This document shows positions 26,566-36,004 of a stretch of 64,000 bases of DNA, piece after piece (the first letter of the stretch is position 1; every line of letters starts with the position of its first letter). The DNA comes from Bacillus sp. ZZV12-4809 (GTDB lineage: Bacteria > Bacillota > Bacilli > Bacillales > Cytobacillaceae), in assembly GCF_009849585.1 (NCBI RefSeq), contig NZ_VCRN01000010.1, forward strand, positions 62,001-126,000, read 5' to 3'. The notes under the pieces are model-generated. The model saw only the letters and a program-made list of their open reading frames with translations. It did no database searches and was not told the DNA's origin. A program made the translations under genes and the position numbers.

Positions 26566-28086
26566 TTGGCCGTTCAAGAGGATTATGTATTTTGGAAACT
26601 TGCTGATTATTTCATATCTGACCACGGGTACAGAATGATTCAGCTATCTGGAGATCAGGATGAATTATGGCTTGAAAAAATGGAGGATAAAACTGTAAAG
26701 GCGATCAGGCTTTTAAAATATAATCTTGACTGGAGCAATTGGATGCAGCGGGATATTGAAGTGACTGCTCAAAAAGCGGAATCGGTCAGGAAGCAGCTTG
26801 GAAAAAGGGAAATGCCGGTTTTAAATATATATGTTTCAGCATATCTCCCTGTTGATGACTATGAATTCCGCATCACAGACCCCTTCATGCCTGAAAGTGG
26901 GAAAGCCTCTGTTCAAACTATGATCATTGAATCCGGAAAAACTGGAAGCCTGAACGAGGTTGAAGAGATTTTCGAAAAACCGCTAACTTTTCCTGATGGA
27001 AATTATACGGAAATGGATGTTGATGCCCTAAAGCATGCTGCTCTTTCTAAAGCGGTGAAAACAGCAAAAAAAGAAAAGGAAATGTTTAACATTGGGAAGC
27101 CCTTTTTTACTTATATATTTATAGGTATTCAAGTTGCTTTATTCTTACTCATGGAAGCAATGGGCAGCAGTAAGGATACAGCAACTTTAATTAAGTATGG
27201 GGCTAAATTTAATCCATTAATTCTTGATGGGGAATGGTGGAGGTTTTTAACTCCGATTGTCCTTCATATTGGACTGCTGCATTTATTAATGAATACACTT
27301 GCTTTATTCTATCTTGGATCAGCAGTGGAACGGGTGTTTGGAAACATAAGATTCCTATTTATCTATTTGGCTGCTGGTTTTGGCGGAACATTAGCCAGTT
27401 TTGTTTTTAGTCCCTCACTTTCCGCAGGGGCAAGCGGAGCAATTTTTGGCTGCTTTGGAGCACTTTTATATTTTGGTCTCATTTATCCAAGCCTTTTTTT
27501 CAGGACCATGGGATTTAATATACTTGTTGTATTAGGAATCAACCTTGCATTTGGCTTTACCATTCCGGGAATTGATAATGCTGGACATATAGGAGGGCTA
27601 ATTGGCGGTTTTCTGGCTACTGGCATTGTGCATTTTCCCAGGAAGAAAAAACCCTTGCTTCAGCTGCTGTTTTTAGCTGGATCATTCTGTCTGGCAGCCG
27701 GCTTGCTGAAATATGGATTCGATGAACCGGGAAGATTATTAAATGAACAGACTGCTATGGTAATGGCCCAAGAACATATTAAGAATGAAGAGTTTGAAAA
27801 GGCCCGTTTAATGCTGGCTGATTTTATTGAAGAAGGGAATGCTTCACCGGAAGCCTATTTTCTATTATCATATGCTGAAATAAAAGAGGGGAAATTAAAA
27901 GAGGCAGAAGTGCACCTTCTACGTGTCATTAAAGAAGACCCTTCTTTTCATGAAGCACATTATAATCTGGCGCTAATTTATTTAGACAAAAAGCAGCCGG
28001 ATCAAGCAAGAAATCATGCCCAAAAGGCTGCTGATCTTCATCCGGATCAGGAGGATTATCAAAAGCTGTTAAACCAAATAGAGTGA
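26566..28086 (+). CDS. gluP: Rhomboid intramembrane protease GluP (YqgP) with TPR tail
   Basis: 506-residue protein: a soluble N-terminal domain (about 170 residues), a rhomboid membrane domain and C-terminal TPR repeats. Catalytic Ser is in SAGASGAIFG (near residue 290) and His in NAGHIGGLIGG (near 341); HIGLLHLLMNT supplies the conserved His/Asn of helix 2. The TTG at 26566 is favoured because GTGGGGGAAG lies just upstream; GTG 26554 has no site. B. subtilis YqgP cleaves the magnesium transporter MgtE under manganese stress; the same role here is inference. Confidence 0.92.
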   Translation: MAVQEDYVFWKLADYFISDHGYRMIQLSGDQDELWLEKMEDKTVKAIRLLKYNLDWSNWMQRDIEVTAQKAESVRKQLGKREMPVLNIYVSAYLPVDDYEFRITDPFMPESGKASVQTMIIESGKTGSLNEVEEIFEKPLTFPDGNYTEMDVDALKHAALSKAVKTAKKEKEMFNIGKPFFTYIFIGIQVALFLLMEAMGSSKDTATLIKYGAKFNPLILDGEWWRFLTPIVLHIGLLHLLMNTLALFYLGSAVERVFGNIRFLFIYLAAGFGGTLASFVFSPSLSAGASGAIFGCFGALLYFGLIYPSLFFRTMGFNILVVLGINLAFGFTIPGIDNAGHIGGLIGGFLATGIVHFPRKKKPLLQLLFLAGSFCLAAGLLKYGFDEPGRLLNEQTAMVMAQEHIKNEEFEKARLMLADFIEEGNASPEAYFLLSYAEIKEGKLKEAEVHLLRVIKEDPSFHEAHYNLALIYLDKKQPDQARNHAQKAADLHPDQEDYQKLLNQIE

Positions 28087-28151
28087 TATTACCAGAATTT
28101 TCAGCTTACTTCCTGGGAAATAGCAGGTGCATTTCCCTGTGAATTTTCATG

Positions 28152-28184
28152 AATCATGCCATTCATTGGTATGATTTTTTTTTT
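28152..28184 (+). terminator. Terminator of gluP
   Basis: Stem AATCATGCC/GGTATGATT (one G-T pair), 7-base loop, followed by T9. Confidence 0.8.
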
Positions 28185-28221
28185 GCATGTCAATGATGTT
28201 GAATAGTATGCAAGGAAAAGA

Positions 28222-29709
28222 ATGGAACAGAATGCTGAGGTGGGGATTTTGGAGAAAGCGAGAAGAGAGCCTGTAAAGGATTCTCTGAAAGATAATATTG
28301 AATATCTTAGAGATGCTCTGGGTGTAGATAAAAGCTTTGATGTGATTCAGCTTGATGTTGAATATGCAGAAAGAGAAATGGCTTTATATCTGGTAGACGG
28401 CTTTGTAAAAGATGACATTTTGCATTATCTGATGAAAATGCTTGCCGGCCTGGATGCAGAACAGCTCGAAGGAGATACACTTTCCAGACTGATAAAAACG
28501 TATATACCATACGTTGAGGTTGAAACAACCGATGACCTTGATAAAGTTGTGGATATGGTACTGGCAGGGCCGACTGCTCTAGTAGTCGATGGTATTGATG
28601 AAGTAATTCTTATTGATGCCCGTACATATCCGGTAAGGGGTCCACAGGAGCCGGATATTGAACGTGTTGTCCGCGGCTCAAGGGATGGGTTTGTAGAAAC
28701 GCTGGTTTTTAATACAGCTTTAACGAGAAGAAGGATTAGAGACAGGACACTTCGCATGGAATATATGCAGGTGGGCAGGCGTTCCAAGACAGATGTGGTT
28801 GTCAGTTATATTGAAGACATTGCAGACCCGGATATGGTGAAGAAAATAAAGGAGGCTATCTCAAAAATTGATACTGATGGTTTGCCGATGGCCGAAAAAT
28901 CAATAGAGGAATACATTTCAGGCAGGCATTGGAATCCGTATCCCATGGTAAGGTATACCGAAAGGCCTGATACGGCAGCGACCCACCTTTATGAAGGACA
29001 TGTCTGCATTATTGTTGATGGCTCGCCAAGTGTTATCATAACACCGACTACCTTCTGGCATCACTTGCAGCATGCTGAGGAGTACAGGAATAAGCCGCTT
29101 GTAGGCGCCTATTTGAGATTTGTCCGATTTTTAGCTGTATGGGCTTCCATTTTCCTTTTGCCATTATGGTACTTATTTGCAATAGAGCCGCAGCTGCTTC
29201 CTGATGTGCTATCTTATATCGGGCCCAATGAAACGGGGGAGCTTCCATTAGTCGTTCAGTTCCTGATGATTGAGCTTGGTCTCGATATGCTGAGAATGGC
29301 AGCGATCCATACTCCTTCTGCCCTGGCCACTGCATTGGGGCTGGTGGCGGCCCTGATGATTGGTCAGGTAGCAGTTGAAGTGGGATTATTTATTAATGAA
29401 GTCATTCTCTATTTAGCGATAGCGGCAATCGGTACCTTTTCAACCCCAAGCTACGAAATGAGCCTGGCAAACAGGCTATTAAGAATTGGTCTGCTGATAT
29501 CAACCAGTATATTCCATACCTACGGCTATGTTGTTGGCATCCTGCTGATGATAATCATGCTTGCCAGAATGAAGTCTTTTGGTGTGCCCTATTTGTGGCC
29601 ATTCATCCCTTTCAATCTGAGAGCATTCAGGGATGTATTGCTAAGATCACCAATACCATTGAAGAACAGGCGGCCGCGCTTCCTGCATCCCAAGGACCCC
29701 GACCGCTGA
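28222..29709 (+). CDS. GerA-family spore germination protein, SpoVAF-like
   Basis: 495-residue A-subunit-type germination protein. A soluble N-terminal domain (about 1-290; LYLVDGFVKDD, DARTYPVRGPQEPDIERVVRGSRDGF, NTALTRRRIRD, VGRRSKTDVVVSYIEDIADP) precedes four to five membrane segments (about 295-460) and the C-terminal PFIPFNLRAFRD. The VGRRSKTD-type sequence and the lack of gerB and gerC partners favour the SpoVAF branch over a nutrient receptor GerAA. Starts at ATG after AAGGAAAAG. It stands alone and ends in a strong terminator. Spore inner-membrane location is known for the family. Confidence 0.85.
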   Translation: MEQNAEVGILEKARREPVKDSLKDNIEYLRDALGVDKSFDVIQLDVEYAEREMALYLVDGFVKDDILHYLMKMLAGLDAEQLEGDTLSRLIKTYIPYVEVETTDDLDKVVDMVLAGPTALVVDGIDEVILIDARTYPVRGPQEPDIERVVRGSRDGFVETLVFNTALTRRRIRDRTLRMEYMQVGRRSKTDVVVSYIEDIADPDMVKKIKEAISKIDTDGLPMAEKSIEEYISGRHWNPYPMVRYTERPDTAATHLYEGHVCIIVDGSPSVIITPTTFWHHLQHAEEYRNKPLVGAYLRFVRFLAVWASIFLLPLWYLFAIEPQLLPDVLSYIGPNETGELPLVVQFLMIELGLDMLRMAAIHTPSALATALGLVAALMIGQVAVEVGLFINEVILYLAIAAIGTFSTPSYEMSLANRLLRIGLLISTSIFHTYGYVVGILLMIIMLARMKSFGVPYLWPFIPFNLRAFRDVLLRSPIPLKNRRPRFLHPKDPDR

Positions 29710-29716
29710 TTCTAAT

Positions 29717-29747
29717 AAAACCCCTTCCTGGCGTGGAAGGGGTTTTT
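29717..29747 (+). terminator. Terminator of the SpoVAF-like gene
   Basis: Perfect 12-bp stem AAAACCCCTTCC/GGAAGGGGTTTT, 6-base loop, T-run. Confidence 0.9.
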
Positions 29748-29860
29748 ACATAATTCAAGAAATCTTACATCTTTCCTGGAGCTTCTCTATCTTGAGAAGG
29801 GGAGGATTTTAGATTATACTTTAATGTGGTATAAACTTATTGATAAGGCAGAGGTACAGA

Positions 29861-30061
29861 ATGAAAACCATTTATGATATACAGCAGTTTCTTAAGAAAT
29901 ATGGGACTATCATCTACATAGGGGATCGTGAAGCTGACTTGGAGCTTATGGCAGCTGAATTAAAAGAGCTATATGATTCCCAGCTTATTGATGTCAAAGA
30001 TTATCAGAGCGGCGTCTTGATCCTGAGGACTGAAATTCAGAAACTTAAAGAGAATAAATAG
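29861..30061 (+). CDS. yqgQ: YqgQ family protein (DUF910)
   Basis: 66-residue helical protein (MKTIYDIQQFLKKYGTIIYIGDREADLELM), typical YqgQ. ATG at 29861 has GAGGT upstream; the frame extends to 29840 without a site. It precedes glcK by 17 bp, the invariant YqgQ-GlcK pair of Bacillaceae. A structure of the B. subtilis protein suggested nucleic acid binding; function is not established. Confidence 0.9.
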   Translation: MKTIYDIQQFLKKYGTIIYIGDREADLELMAAELKELYDSQLIDVKDYQSGVLILRTEIQKLKENK

Positions 30062-30078
30062 AGAAAAGGTGATGGAGA

Positions 30079-31041
30079 TTGGCAGAAAAATGGCTGGTTG
30101 GGGTAGATTTAGGCGGAACAACAACAAAGCTTGCTTTTATCAATTACTATGGGGAAATCATTCATAAATGGGAAATACCCACGGATAACAGTGAAGAAGG
30201 GAAAAATATTACAATAAATATAGCGAAAGCCATCGATCAAAAATTGGAAGATTTGGATTTAAGCAAGGATAAAATTATTGGCATTGGAATGGGGGCCCCA
30301 GGTCCCGTAAATCTGGCAACGGGTGTTGTATATAACACTGTTAATTTAGGCTGGCGAGATAATTACCCGCTGAAGGACTTGCTTGAAGTAGAGACATCAC
30401 TCCCGGTCATCATTGATAACGATGCTAATTGTGCTGCACTTGGGGAAATGTGGAAGGGTGCCGGAAATGGCGCTAAAGATCTGGTGTGTGTAACACTTGG
30501 CACAGGTGTCGGCGGGGGTGTAATTGCCAACGGTGATATTGTACAGGGAGTAAGCGGGGCTGCTGGTGAAATAGGCCACATTACATCCATTCCTGTTGGC
30601 GGAGCTCAGTGCAATTGCGGTAAAACGGGCTGTCTCGAAACCATTGCATCTGCTACAGGAATTGTCCGGCAGGCTCTTGAAAACCTGGAATCTGGCGGAG
30701 AAGGCACTCTATCTCAATTGTATAAAGAAAATGGGTTTATTACTGCAAAAGATGTTTTCGACTCGGCAAGGAATGGGGATGAAACATCACTTCAGACAGT
30801 CAATAATACAGCTATGCACCTTGGATTGGCATTGGCCAATATCGCAAATACGTTAAATCCTGAGAAAATAGTATTGGGCGGTGGAGTTTCCAGAGCAGGG
30901 GATATCCTGCTTAAACCGGTTATTGCAAATTTCGTTAAATTTGCGTTTCCACGGGTGAAGGAGTCTACAGTCATTGATATTGCGACACTGGGCAATGATG
31001 CTGGAGTAATTGGGGCAGCTTGGCTGGCAAAAAATAAGTAA
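30079..31041 (+). CDS. glcK: Glucokinase, ROK family
   Basis: 320-residue ROK sugar kinase that phosphorylates glucose with ATP. N-terminal phosphate loop DLGGTTTK (residues 9-16), ROK signature and the zinc motif [10 protein letters not shown] (about 178-187), catalytic Asp in [15 protein letters not shown] start behind AAAGGTGATGG. Co-transcribed with yqgQ; terminator follows. Confidence 0.95.
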   Translation: MAEKWLVGVDLGGTTTKLAFINYYGEIIHKWEIPTDNSEEGKNITINIAKAIDQKLEDLDLSKDKIIGIGMGAPGPVNLATGVVYNTVNLGWRDNYPLKDLLEVETSLPVIIDNDANCAALGEMWKGAGNGAKDLVCVTLGTGVGGGVIANGDIVQGVSGAAGEIGHITSIPVGGAQCNCGKTGCLETIASATGIVRQALENLESGGEGTLSQLYKENGFITAKDVFDSARNGDETSLQTVNNTAMHLGLALANIANTLNPEKIVLGGGVSRAGDILLKPVIANFVKFAFPRVKESTVIDIATLGNDAGVIGAAWLAKNK

Positions 31042-31053
31042 ATTGAGAGGAAT

Positions 31054-31083
31054 GCACCTGATGCCCAGGTGCTTTTTCTTTTT
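31054..31083 (+). terminator. Terminator of yqgQ-glcK
   Basis: Stem GCACCTG/CAGGTGC with a small loop, followed by TTTTTCTTTTT. Confidence 0.85.
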
Positions 31084-31090
31084 CATAAAG

Positions 31091-31200
31091 GGTGTTTTCA
31101 CAAGGTTTGCTGCTTTGTTTCTAATTCACTGAATTGATTGGAGCGAGCGGCCTGGAGAGCGGAAATCAACGGGCAGCGCTTAGAGAAGGATAAAACAGCA
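31091..31200. repeat. Dispersed palindromic repeat, compact copy B
   Basis: TGTTTTCACAAGGTTTGCTGC (31092 on) matches the left flank of the other copies, then GAATTGATTGGAGCG (31131-31145) faces GGAGAGCGGAAATCAACG (31154-31171). The core is absent, as in copy A, but the sequence is more diverged. The 307-bp gap between glcK and yqgT holds only this, the glcK terminator and an AT-rich promoter region. Confidence 0.65.
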
Positions 31201-31349
31201 ATTAATACTAAAAAAGCCTACTCAAAAAGTGGATGTATTGAGGTAAAGCAGACCCCTGGATTAAAATCAGCTGCTCACTTTTACACAGCTAAACAGTCAT
31301 CTTTTTTTCTTTTTCTCATAAAATTGAAATGATGGAAAGGGGGAGAAAG

Positions 31350-32537
31350 ATGAAAGTCAAAGTCCGCTCAGGAGATTCATTATGGTATTATAGCCAGCTC
31401 TTTATGATGCCTGTTAATCTCATTGCTGATGCTAATCCCGGGATTAATCCTGCATCACTAAAAATAGGCAGCGAAATTAATATTCCCGGCTTTACATTGC
31501 AAAATTATACGGTTAAATCAGGTGACACTTTTTGGAAGCTGAGTTCTTCCCGTAACCTCTCAGTGGATGCTCTTCTCCTGGTTAATCAATCCCTTAATCC
31601 GAACAGTCTGATTCCTGGTACGGCTATTAAACTGCCGAGGCGCGTTATTTCCCCAATTGTATCAGGCAGGAGAGAGTATGATTATAAAGCATTAACAGCC
31701 GATATCTCCATGCTGGCAGATATTTATCCGTTTATAAAAGTAAATACAATTGGACGCAGTGTTCTTGGAAAGCCAATTCAGGAAATACGGTTAGGTAAAG
31801 GAACTAAGAAAGTGCACATCAATGCATCCTTTCATGCGAATGAATGGATTACAACCCCAATATTAATGGCTTTACTGAACAGTTTTCTTTTATCTCTTAC
31901 AAATGTCCGGCCAATAAGAGGAATTTCAACAATGCCCCTGTATAATTCCGTCGACCTTTCCATAGTTCCGATGGTTAACCCTGATGGTGTTGACCTGGTA
32001 TTGAACGGGCCTCCAGCGGAAGTCAGGGAGGAAGTTATCAAAATAAATAGGGGAAGCACAGATTTTACAGGCTGGAAGGCCAATATTAGAGGGGTTGATT
32101 TGAATAATCAGTTTCCTGCCAAATGGGAATTCGAGAAACAGAGAAGTGAACAAAGCGGTCCGGCACCAAGAGATTATCTTGGCGAAGCCCCGTTAACAGA
32201 ACCGGAAGCCATAGCAATGGCGGAACTGGCAAATAAGAATCAATTCGATCGGATGCTGGCATTCCATACACAAGGTGCAGAGTTTTATTGGGGATATGAG
32301 GGAATGGAGCCGCCGGAATCAGAGGTTATAGCGCAAGAGTTCGAGCGTGTAAGCGGATATAAGGCAGTCCGGTACATTGATAGCTTTGCGGGTTATAAGG
32401 ATTGGTTTATTCAGGAATTCAGGAAGCCTGGATTCACAATTGAATTGGGCAGAGGCATTAATCCGCTGCCCTTGTCACAGTATGATGATATTTATGAAGA
32501 AGTGCTGGGCATTTTTCTTGCATCGCTTTATATGTGA
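31350..32537 (+). CDS. yqgT: M14-family peptidoglycan peptidase with two LysM domains (YqgT)
   Basis: 395-residue protein: two LysM domains (about residues 2-44 and 50-94) and a zinc carboxypeptidase domain (about 105-395). Zinc ligands H162 and E165 are in SFHANEW, the third His in LAFHTQGAEFYW, and the catalytic Glu in FTIELGRG. Family members hydrolyse gamma-D-glutamyl-diaminopimelate bonds in peptidoglycan peptides. There is no signal peptide, as in B. sphaericus endopeptidase I, so it may act in sporulation or peptide recycling. ATG 31350 chosen for AAGGGGGAG upstream. Confidence 0.9.
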   Translation: MKVKVRSGDSLWYYSQLFMMPVNLIADANPGINPASLKIGSEINIPGFTLQNYTVKSGDTFWKLSSSRNLSVDALLLVNQSLNPNSLIPGTAIKLPRRVISPIVSGRREYDYKALTADISMLADIYPFIKVNTIGRSVLGKPIQEIRLGKGTKKVHINASFHANEWITTPILMALLNSFLLSLTNVRPIRGISTMPLYNSVDLSIVPMVNPDGVDLVLNGPPAEVREEVIKINRGSTDFTGWKANIRGVDLNNQFPAKWEFEKQRSEQSGPAPRDYLGEAPLTEPEAIAMAELANKNQFDRMLAFHTQGAEFYWGYEGMEPPESEVIAQEFERVSGYKAVRYIDSFAGYKDWFIQEFRKPGFTIELGRGINPLPLSQYDDIYEEVLGIFLASLYM

Positions 32538-32651
32538 AAAAATCAGCTTATAAATTTTATTCTGTATTGTATTTTAATCAAGCAGACATTAAAATTACTA
32601 TCATACTAACTTCACTAAGCCAAAAGTTCTATGGATAGTTCTATGGAAACA

Positions 32652-32690
32652 GGCCGCTTTTCCAAACTGAAGACGGAAAGACGGCTTTTT
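32652..32690 (+). terminator. Probable terminator of yqgT
   Basis: Imperfect stem GCCGCTTTTCC/GGAAAGACGGC with T5 after it. Confidence 0.5.
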
Positions 32691-32776
32691 CCTATTAAGC
32701 TTATTAATTCTATTATTATTGAAACATTTCCCTGCAGTTTACGTACTTATTATTAGGGAGAAAAGGAGGTGCGGAT

Positions 32777-33931
32777 TTGTTAAACACCAAATCTACATAT
32801 CAATGGAAGTTTCTTTTTTTGTTCTTAATTATGCTTATTTCTTTATTTTTAATAATCGGCTGTGCACAGCCAGAAAAAGCTGAGATGGAGCAGAATAAGG
32901 ATCAGGAAAATGAACCACCACAGTCATCCGCACCGCCTGATGAGACTGAAATCAGGACCATTGAAACGATTCATATTAAAGACGGGGAATTTCAGGGAGC
33001 AAATGGCTGGCTCAGCAATGATCAGCTAGTTTACACTGTAAAGGATGGAGCAATTTCCAAAGTTATTGCTTATAACCTGTTTTCAGGTGACCAGGAACTT
33101 CTCTACGAAAGTTCGCATCCGATTGCGTCCGTAACCGTAAGCCCAATGGGAAAATACATTTTGATTCGGTCTTCACCCGGCACTTATGACGCAGCCTTAA
33201 CGGTTATCAAATCAAATGGAAAAATTGTCTGGGAGGAAAATATTACAGGCTTTGATTTTGCTGTTGAGTGGAACCCTTATCATGAAGAGTCGATATTCTT
33301 TGCTTCATTTACTGAAGACTGGGACTTTACAACCTACCATATTGATATTGCAGAAGGTACATTCAGAGAATTAAAGTTAAGAGAGCCTTTTGCCAAATGG
33401 GGGGATTCAAATCATCTGCTTTTTCTTGATTGGGATAATGAAAACCCGTCACTTTTTGCACCGCTTGTTAAACAGACAATTGATGGAGATAATGAAACAC
33501 TGGTTGAGGAAGACATTTTTCAATTCGATGCTGCAAGGGACAGGCTACTGACTATTACTGTGCCGGCAAATCAATCAGACCAGGCACTGTATACTTTTAT
33601 GGATAATCAATTTAATGAGCAGTCTTCCTTCTCGATTCCCCATTTGACAAGGTTTTCGGATTGGCTGGTGCCGTATTATGACTGGACTCCCAGAGGGATC
33701 ATTACTTTTCAGCCATTGTATAGCGCTGAAAGTGATATGTATGCAGGGGGATTTCAGCTGATATCGTTTGACAGTCAAACCGGCGATAAGGAAGTGCTGC
33801 TCGAAGGTATGGAAAATGCACCGCTCAGCTGTTCACCAGACGGAAAAGCCTGTTTAACAGGTTTCTATCTAGAGGAACTGATAATGACCGATAGAAAAGA
33901 GGTCATACGATTAGTTGAACAAAGCGAGTAA
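32777..33931 (+). CDS. yqgU: Lipoprotein YqgU
   Basis: 384-residue lipoprotein: hydrophobic signal with lipobox LIIGC (Cys29), a polar Glu/Pro-rich linker, then a domain with repeated beta-propeller-like strands (NGWLSNDQLVYTV, GKYILIRSSPGTY, PYYDWTPRGIITF, CSPDGKACLTG). TTG start behind AAAAGGAGGTG. Followed 24 bp later by yqgV as in B. subtilis. Cell-surface location; function unknown. Confidence 0.85.
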   Translation: MLNTKSTYQWKFLFLFLIMLISLFLIIGCAQPEKAEMEQNKDQENEPPQSSAPPDETEIRTIETIHIKDGEFQGANGWLSNDQLVYTVKDGAISKVIAYNLFSGDQELLYESSHPIASVTVSPMGKYILIRSSPGTYDAALTVIKSNGKIVWEENITGFDFAVEWNPYHEESIFFASFTEDWDFTTYHIDIAEGTFRELKLREPFAKWGDSNHLLFLDWDNENPSLFAPLVKQTIDGDNETLVEEDIFQFDAARDRLLTITVPANQSDQALYTFMDNQFNEQSSFSIPHLTRFSDWLVPYYDWTPRGIITFQPLYSAESDMYAGGFQLISFDSQTGDKEVLLEGMENAPLSCSPDGKACLTGFYLEELIMTDRKEVIRLVEQSE

Positions 33932-33955
33932 TTAAGCAAGTAAAGGAGCAGAAAT

Positions 33956-34270
33956 ATGGCAATTGCAGATGTTACAGTCATTCCAATAGGAACAGAAACA
34001 CCAAGTGTCAGCAGCTATGTGGCAGATATACAGCGGGTGTTAAAAAAATATGAGGAAAGCGGCAGAATCCGATTTCAGCTGACACCCATGAATACAATTA
34101 TTGAAGGGGAGCTTCCTGACCTGTTTGAAGTCATACAGGCCATGCATGAAGTCCCGTTTGAAAAAGGCTTAATGAGAGTGGCGACAAATATCCGTATTGA
34201 TGACAGAAGAGATGTTAAGAGGAAAATGGAAGAAAAGGTCCAAAGAGTTGAAACCCGGCTAAATGGCTAA
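33956..34270 (+). CDS. yqgV: MTH1187/YkoF-type thiamine-binding protein (YqgV)
   Basis: 104-residue protein with the ferredoxin-like MTH1187 fold: ADVTVIPIGTETPSVSSYVADIQ at the start and YQLTPMNTIIEGELPDLF-like core. Family members bind thiamine or form oligomers; no enzyme activity is known. ATG behind AAAGGAGCAG. Likely co-transcribed with yqgU. Confidence 0.88.
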   Translation: MAIADVTVIPIGTETPSVSSYVADIQRVLKKYEESGRIRFQLTPMNTIIEGELPDLFEVIQAMHEVPFEKGLMRVATNIRIDDRRDVKRKMEEKVQRVETRLNG

Positions 34271-34273
34271 AAT

Positions 34274-34306
34274 AAAAGGGCTCCCTACAGAGGGAAGCCC
34301 TTTTAT
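34274..34306. terminator. Bidirectional terminator between yqgV and yqgW
   Basis: Stem AAAAGGGCTCCCT/AGGGAAGCCCTTTT with one bulge and T-runs on both strands. Confidence 0.85.
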
Positions 34307-34309
34307 TTC

Positions 34310-34483
34310 TTAGTGAACAGCAGGATATCCACTGTTAATTATGGTCATTACAGAGAACCATCCGAAAACGGCAAGTGTCCCTACAGCAAACACCAGGCCA
34401 AGGAAGTTCTTGTTTTTCAGTGCGCTAAATGCACCAAAAGCTGCAAGAACTGCAACTAGTGCAAAAATGATTGGTAATCCCAT
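34310..34483 (-). CDS. yqgW: DUF2759 small membrane protein (YqgW)
   Basis: 57-residue protein MGLPIIFALVAVLAAFGAFS...SGYPAVH with two hydrophobic helices joined by LKNKNF. ATG at 34483 behind AAAGGGGGCTG. It matches DUF2759/YqgW in length, layout and place between yqgV and yqgX. Function unknown. Confidence 0.85.
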   Translation of the reverse strand: MGLPIIFALVAVLAAFGAFSALKNKNFLGLVFAVGTLAVFGWFSVMTIINSGYPAVH

Positions 34484-34593
34484 TAAAACAGCCCCCTTTA
34501 TTTGTGATCAGCAGGCAAAAGCCATATGAAAATCATTCTTCAGGTTATATACCCATTATGTAAAAACCCAAGTATATACATTCGTCCTTTATT

Positions 34594-35088
34594 TTATATT
34601 TTTTTCTTCTGTTTGTCGAGGTCTAAAAATGACACTTGTATGTCATATGCATGAGCAATGCCGGTTATTAACTCCTTTAGGTGAAGTTCTGAAAAATAAA
34701 CTGCTGGCATTTTTTCACCTTTCGCGGTAAAGACTAAATGCTCATGAAATTGAAGGACAGCCATCCGGATATCTTCTTTATTGCCACCGGTTATAGTGAA
34801 GGCGCTAAGGTGCTCGGCGAACAGGCAGACTCCGCTTTCTGTTTCAATCGCAAAGTCTTCAAAAGTTTCTCCTTTTACACCGGATTTTATGTAGCAGAGT
34901 ATAAATAATTCTTCAAAAAGACCTGCATCGGTGAGGACGCTTTTGGTAAATTCAGCATCAGTCCTCTCTGCAAACAGAAAAATGCTCTGCTGAAAATCGA
35001 ATAGTTCAGTGTTATTTTTTATTAAGTTCATGAATTCAGGCACATCTTGAATAATATAGCCGGCTTCAACGCCATAAAGGATTTTCAT
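34594..35088 (-). CDS. Uncharacterised 164-residue protein
   Basis: Family not recognised. Soluble alpha/beta protein, slightly acidic, no signal or membrane segment, starting MKILYGVEAGYIIQDVPEF and ending in a basic DLDKQKKKI. An excellent ribosome site AAAAGGAG stands 7 bases before the ATG, and codon use is like the neighbours, so it is a real gene. Not part of the B. subtilis order here. It is divergent from yqgX. Confidence 0.8.
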   Translation of the reverse strand: MKILYGVEAGYIIQDVPEFMNLIKNNTELFDFQQSIFLFAERTDAEFTKSVLTDAGLFEELFILCYIKSGVKGETFEDFAIETESGVCLFAEHLSAFTITGGNKEDIRMAVLQFHEHLVFTAKGEKMPAVYFSELHLKELITGIAHAYDIQVSFLDLDKQKKKI

Positions 35089-35175
35089 GTTATGCTCCTT
35101 TTCCAGATATAAGGCATTTCATTCTGATATAGTGTAAAATAATATACAAATCAATCAACATTGGAGGTGTAGGCA

Positions 35176-35811
35176 ATGGAATGGAATCAGATCCCTCTAG
35201 GCCCATTGCAAACAAACTGTTATGTCCTTTCGAATGAAAACAAAGATTGTTTAATCTTTGATCCGGGTGAAGAGAGTGGAAAACTGAGCAGTATTATCAA
35301 ACAAAAAGGACTGAAACCTCTGGCTGTTATTCTTACACATGCCCATTTTGACCATATTGGCGCTGTGGATGAAATAAGAGATGCATTTGCTATACCTGTA
35401 TACATACATGAAAAAGAAGCAGCATGGCTTCCTGATCCAGCCTTAAATGGTTCTCACCTGTTTAGAATAGGCAAGCTGATAAAAGCAAGGCCTGCTGATC
35501 ATATTATAACAGCAGAACAAGAGTTGAGCATAGGTGAATTTACCTTTGAAATTCTGGAGACGCCAGGTCATTCGCCAGGGAGCATTTCTCTTTATTTTAG
35601 AGATGCTGGCCTTGTGGTTGCCGGTGATGCGCTGTTCAGCGGCAGCATTGGAAGAACAGATCTTCCGGGCGGTAACCATCAAGAGCTCCTTGATAGTATC
35701 CATAATAAGCTTTTGTCTTTGCCTGAAGAAACAGAAGTGCTTCCTGGTCACGGACCGGTTACGGCAATTGGCAGGGAAATGGATTCAAATCCATTCCTCA
35801 ATGGGTTCTGA
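35176..35811 (+). CDS. yqgX: MBL-fold metallohydrolase, glyoxalase II-like (YqgX)
   Basis: 211-residue metallo-beta-lactamase fold hydrolase. Metal motif THAHFDHIGA (HxHxDH, residues 55-60), second His in TPGHSPGS, Asp in AGDALFSGSIGRTDLPGG and last His in PGHGPVT. The short length (no C-terminal substrate domain) means it need not be a true glyoxalase II. ATG behind TTGGAGGTG. Confidence 0.92.
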   Translation: MEWNQIPLGPLQTNCYVLSNENKDCLIFDPGEESGKLSSIIKQKGLKPLAVILTHAHFDHIGAVDEIRDAFAIPVYIHEKEAAWLPDPALNGSHLFRIGKLIKARPADHIITAEQELSIGEFTFEILETPGHSPGSISLYFRDAGLVVAGDALFSGSIGRTDLPGGNHQELLDSIHNKLLSLPEETEVLPGHGPVTAIGREMDSNPFLNGF

Positions 35812-35820
35812 TTGGGAAAT

Positions 35821-35854
35821 AGAAAAGCCCTTCTCCAAAGAGAAGGGCTTTTCT
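35821..35854 (+). terminator. Terminator of yqgX
   Basis: Perfect 14-bp stem AGAAAAGCCCTTCT/AGAAGGGCTTTTCT with a 6-base loop. Confidence 0.9.
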
Positions 35855-36004
35855 GGGGGATGTTTTATTCATATAAAATGGGAGGGGATATAGTTAAGCT
35901 ACTACAATAACAATATATCAGGAAAAAACCTATGTCAATAGTGGAAACTGTGTAAAATAGCTGTTTCCGAAAATCCAGATTCTTTATTCGAAAAGGGAGT
36001 CAAT

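Noticed and set aside
28184..28208. Sigma-G promoter for the SpoVAF-like gene
   Set aside because: TGCATG fits a -35, but the only -10-like sequence is at 12 bp, too close, and the TGCATG is at the end of the gluP terminator T-run.
31138..31332. 64-codon ORF between glcK and yqgT
   Set aside because: It begins inside repeat copy B, has no ribosome site and no protein-like composition.
34341..34529. 62-codon plus-strand ORF
   Set aside because: It is the antisense shadow of yqgW (DUF2759) on the minus strand, which has the ribosome site and family match.
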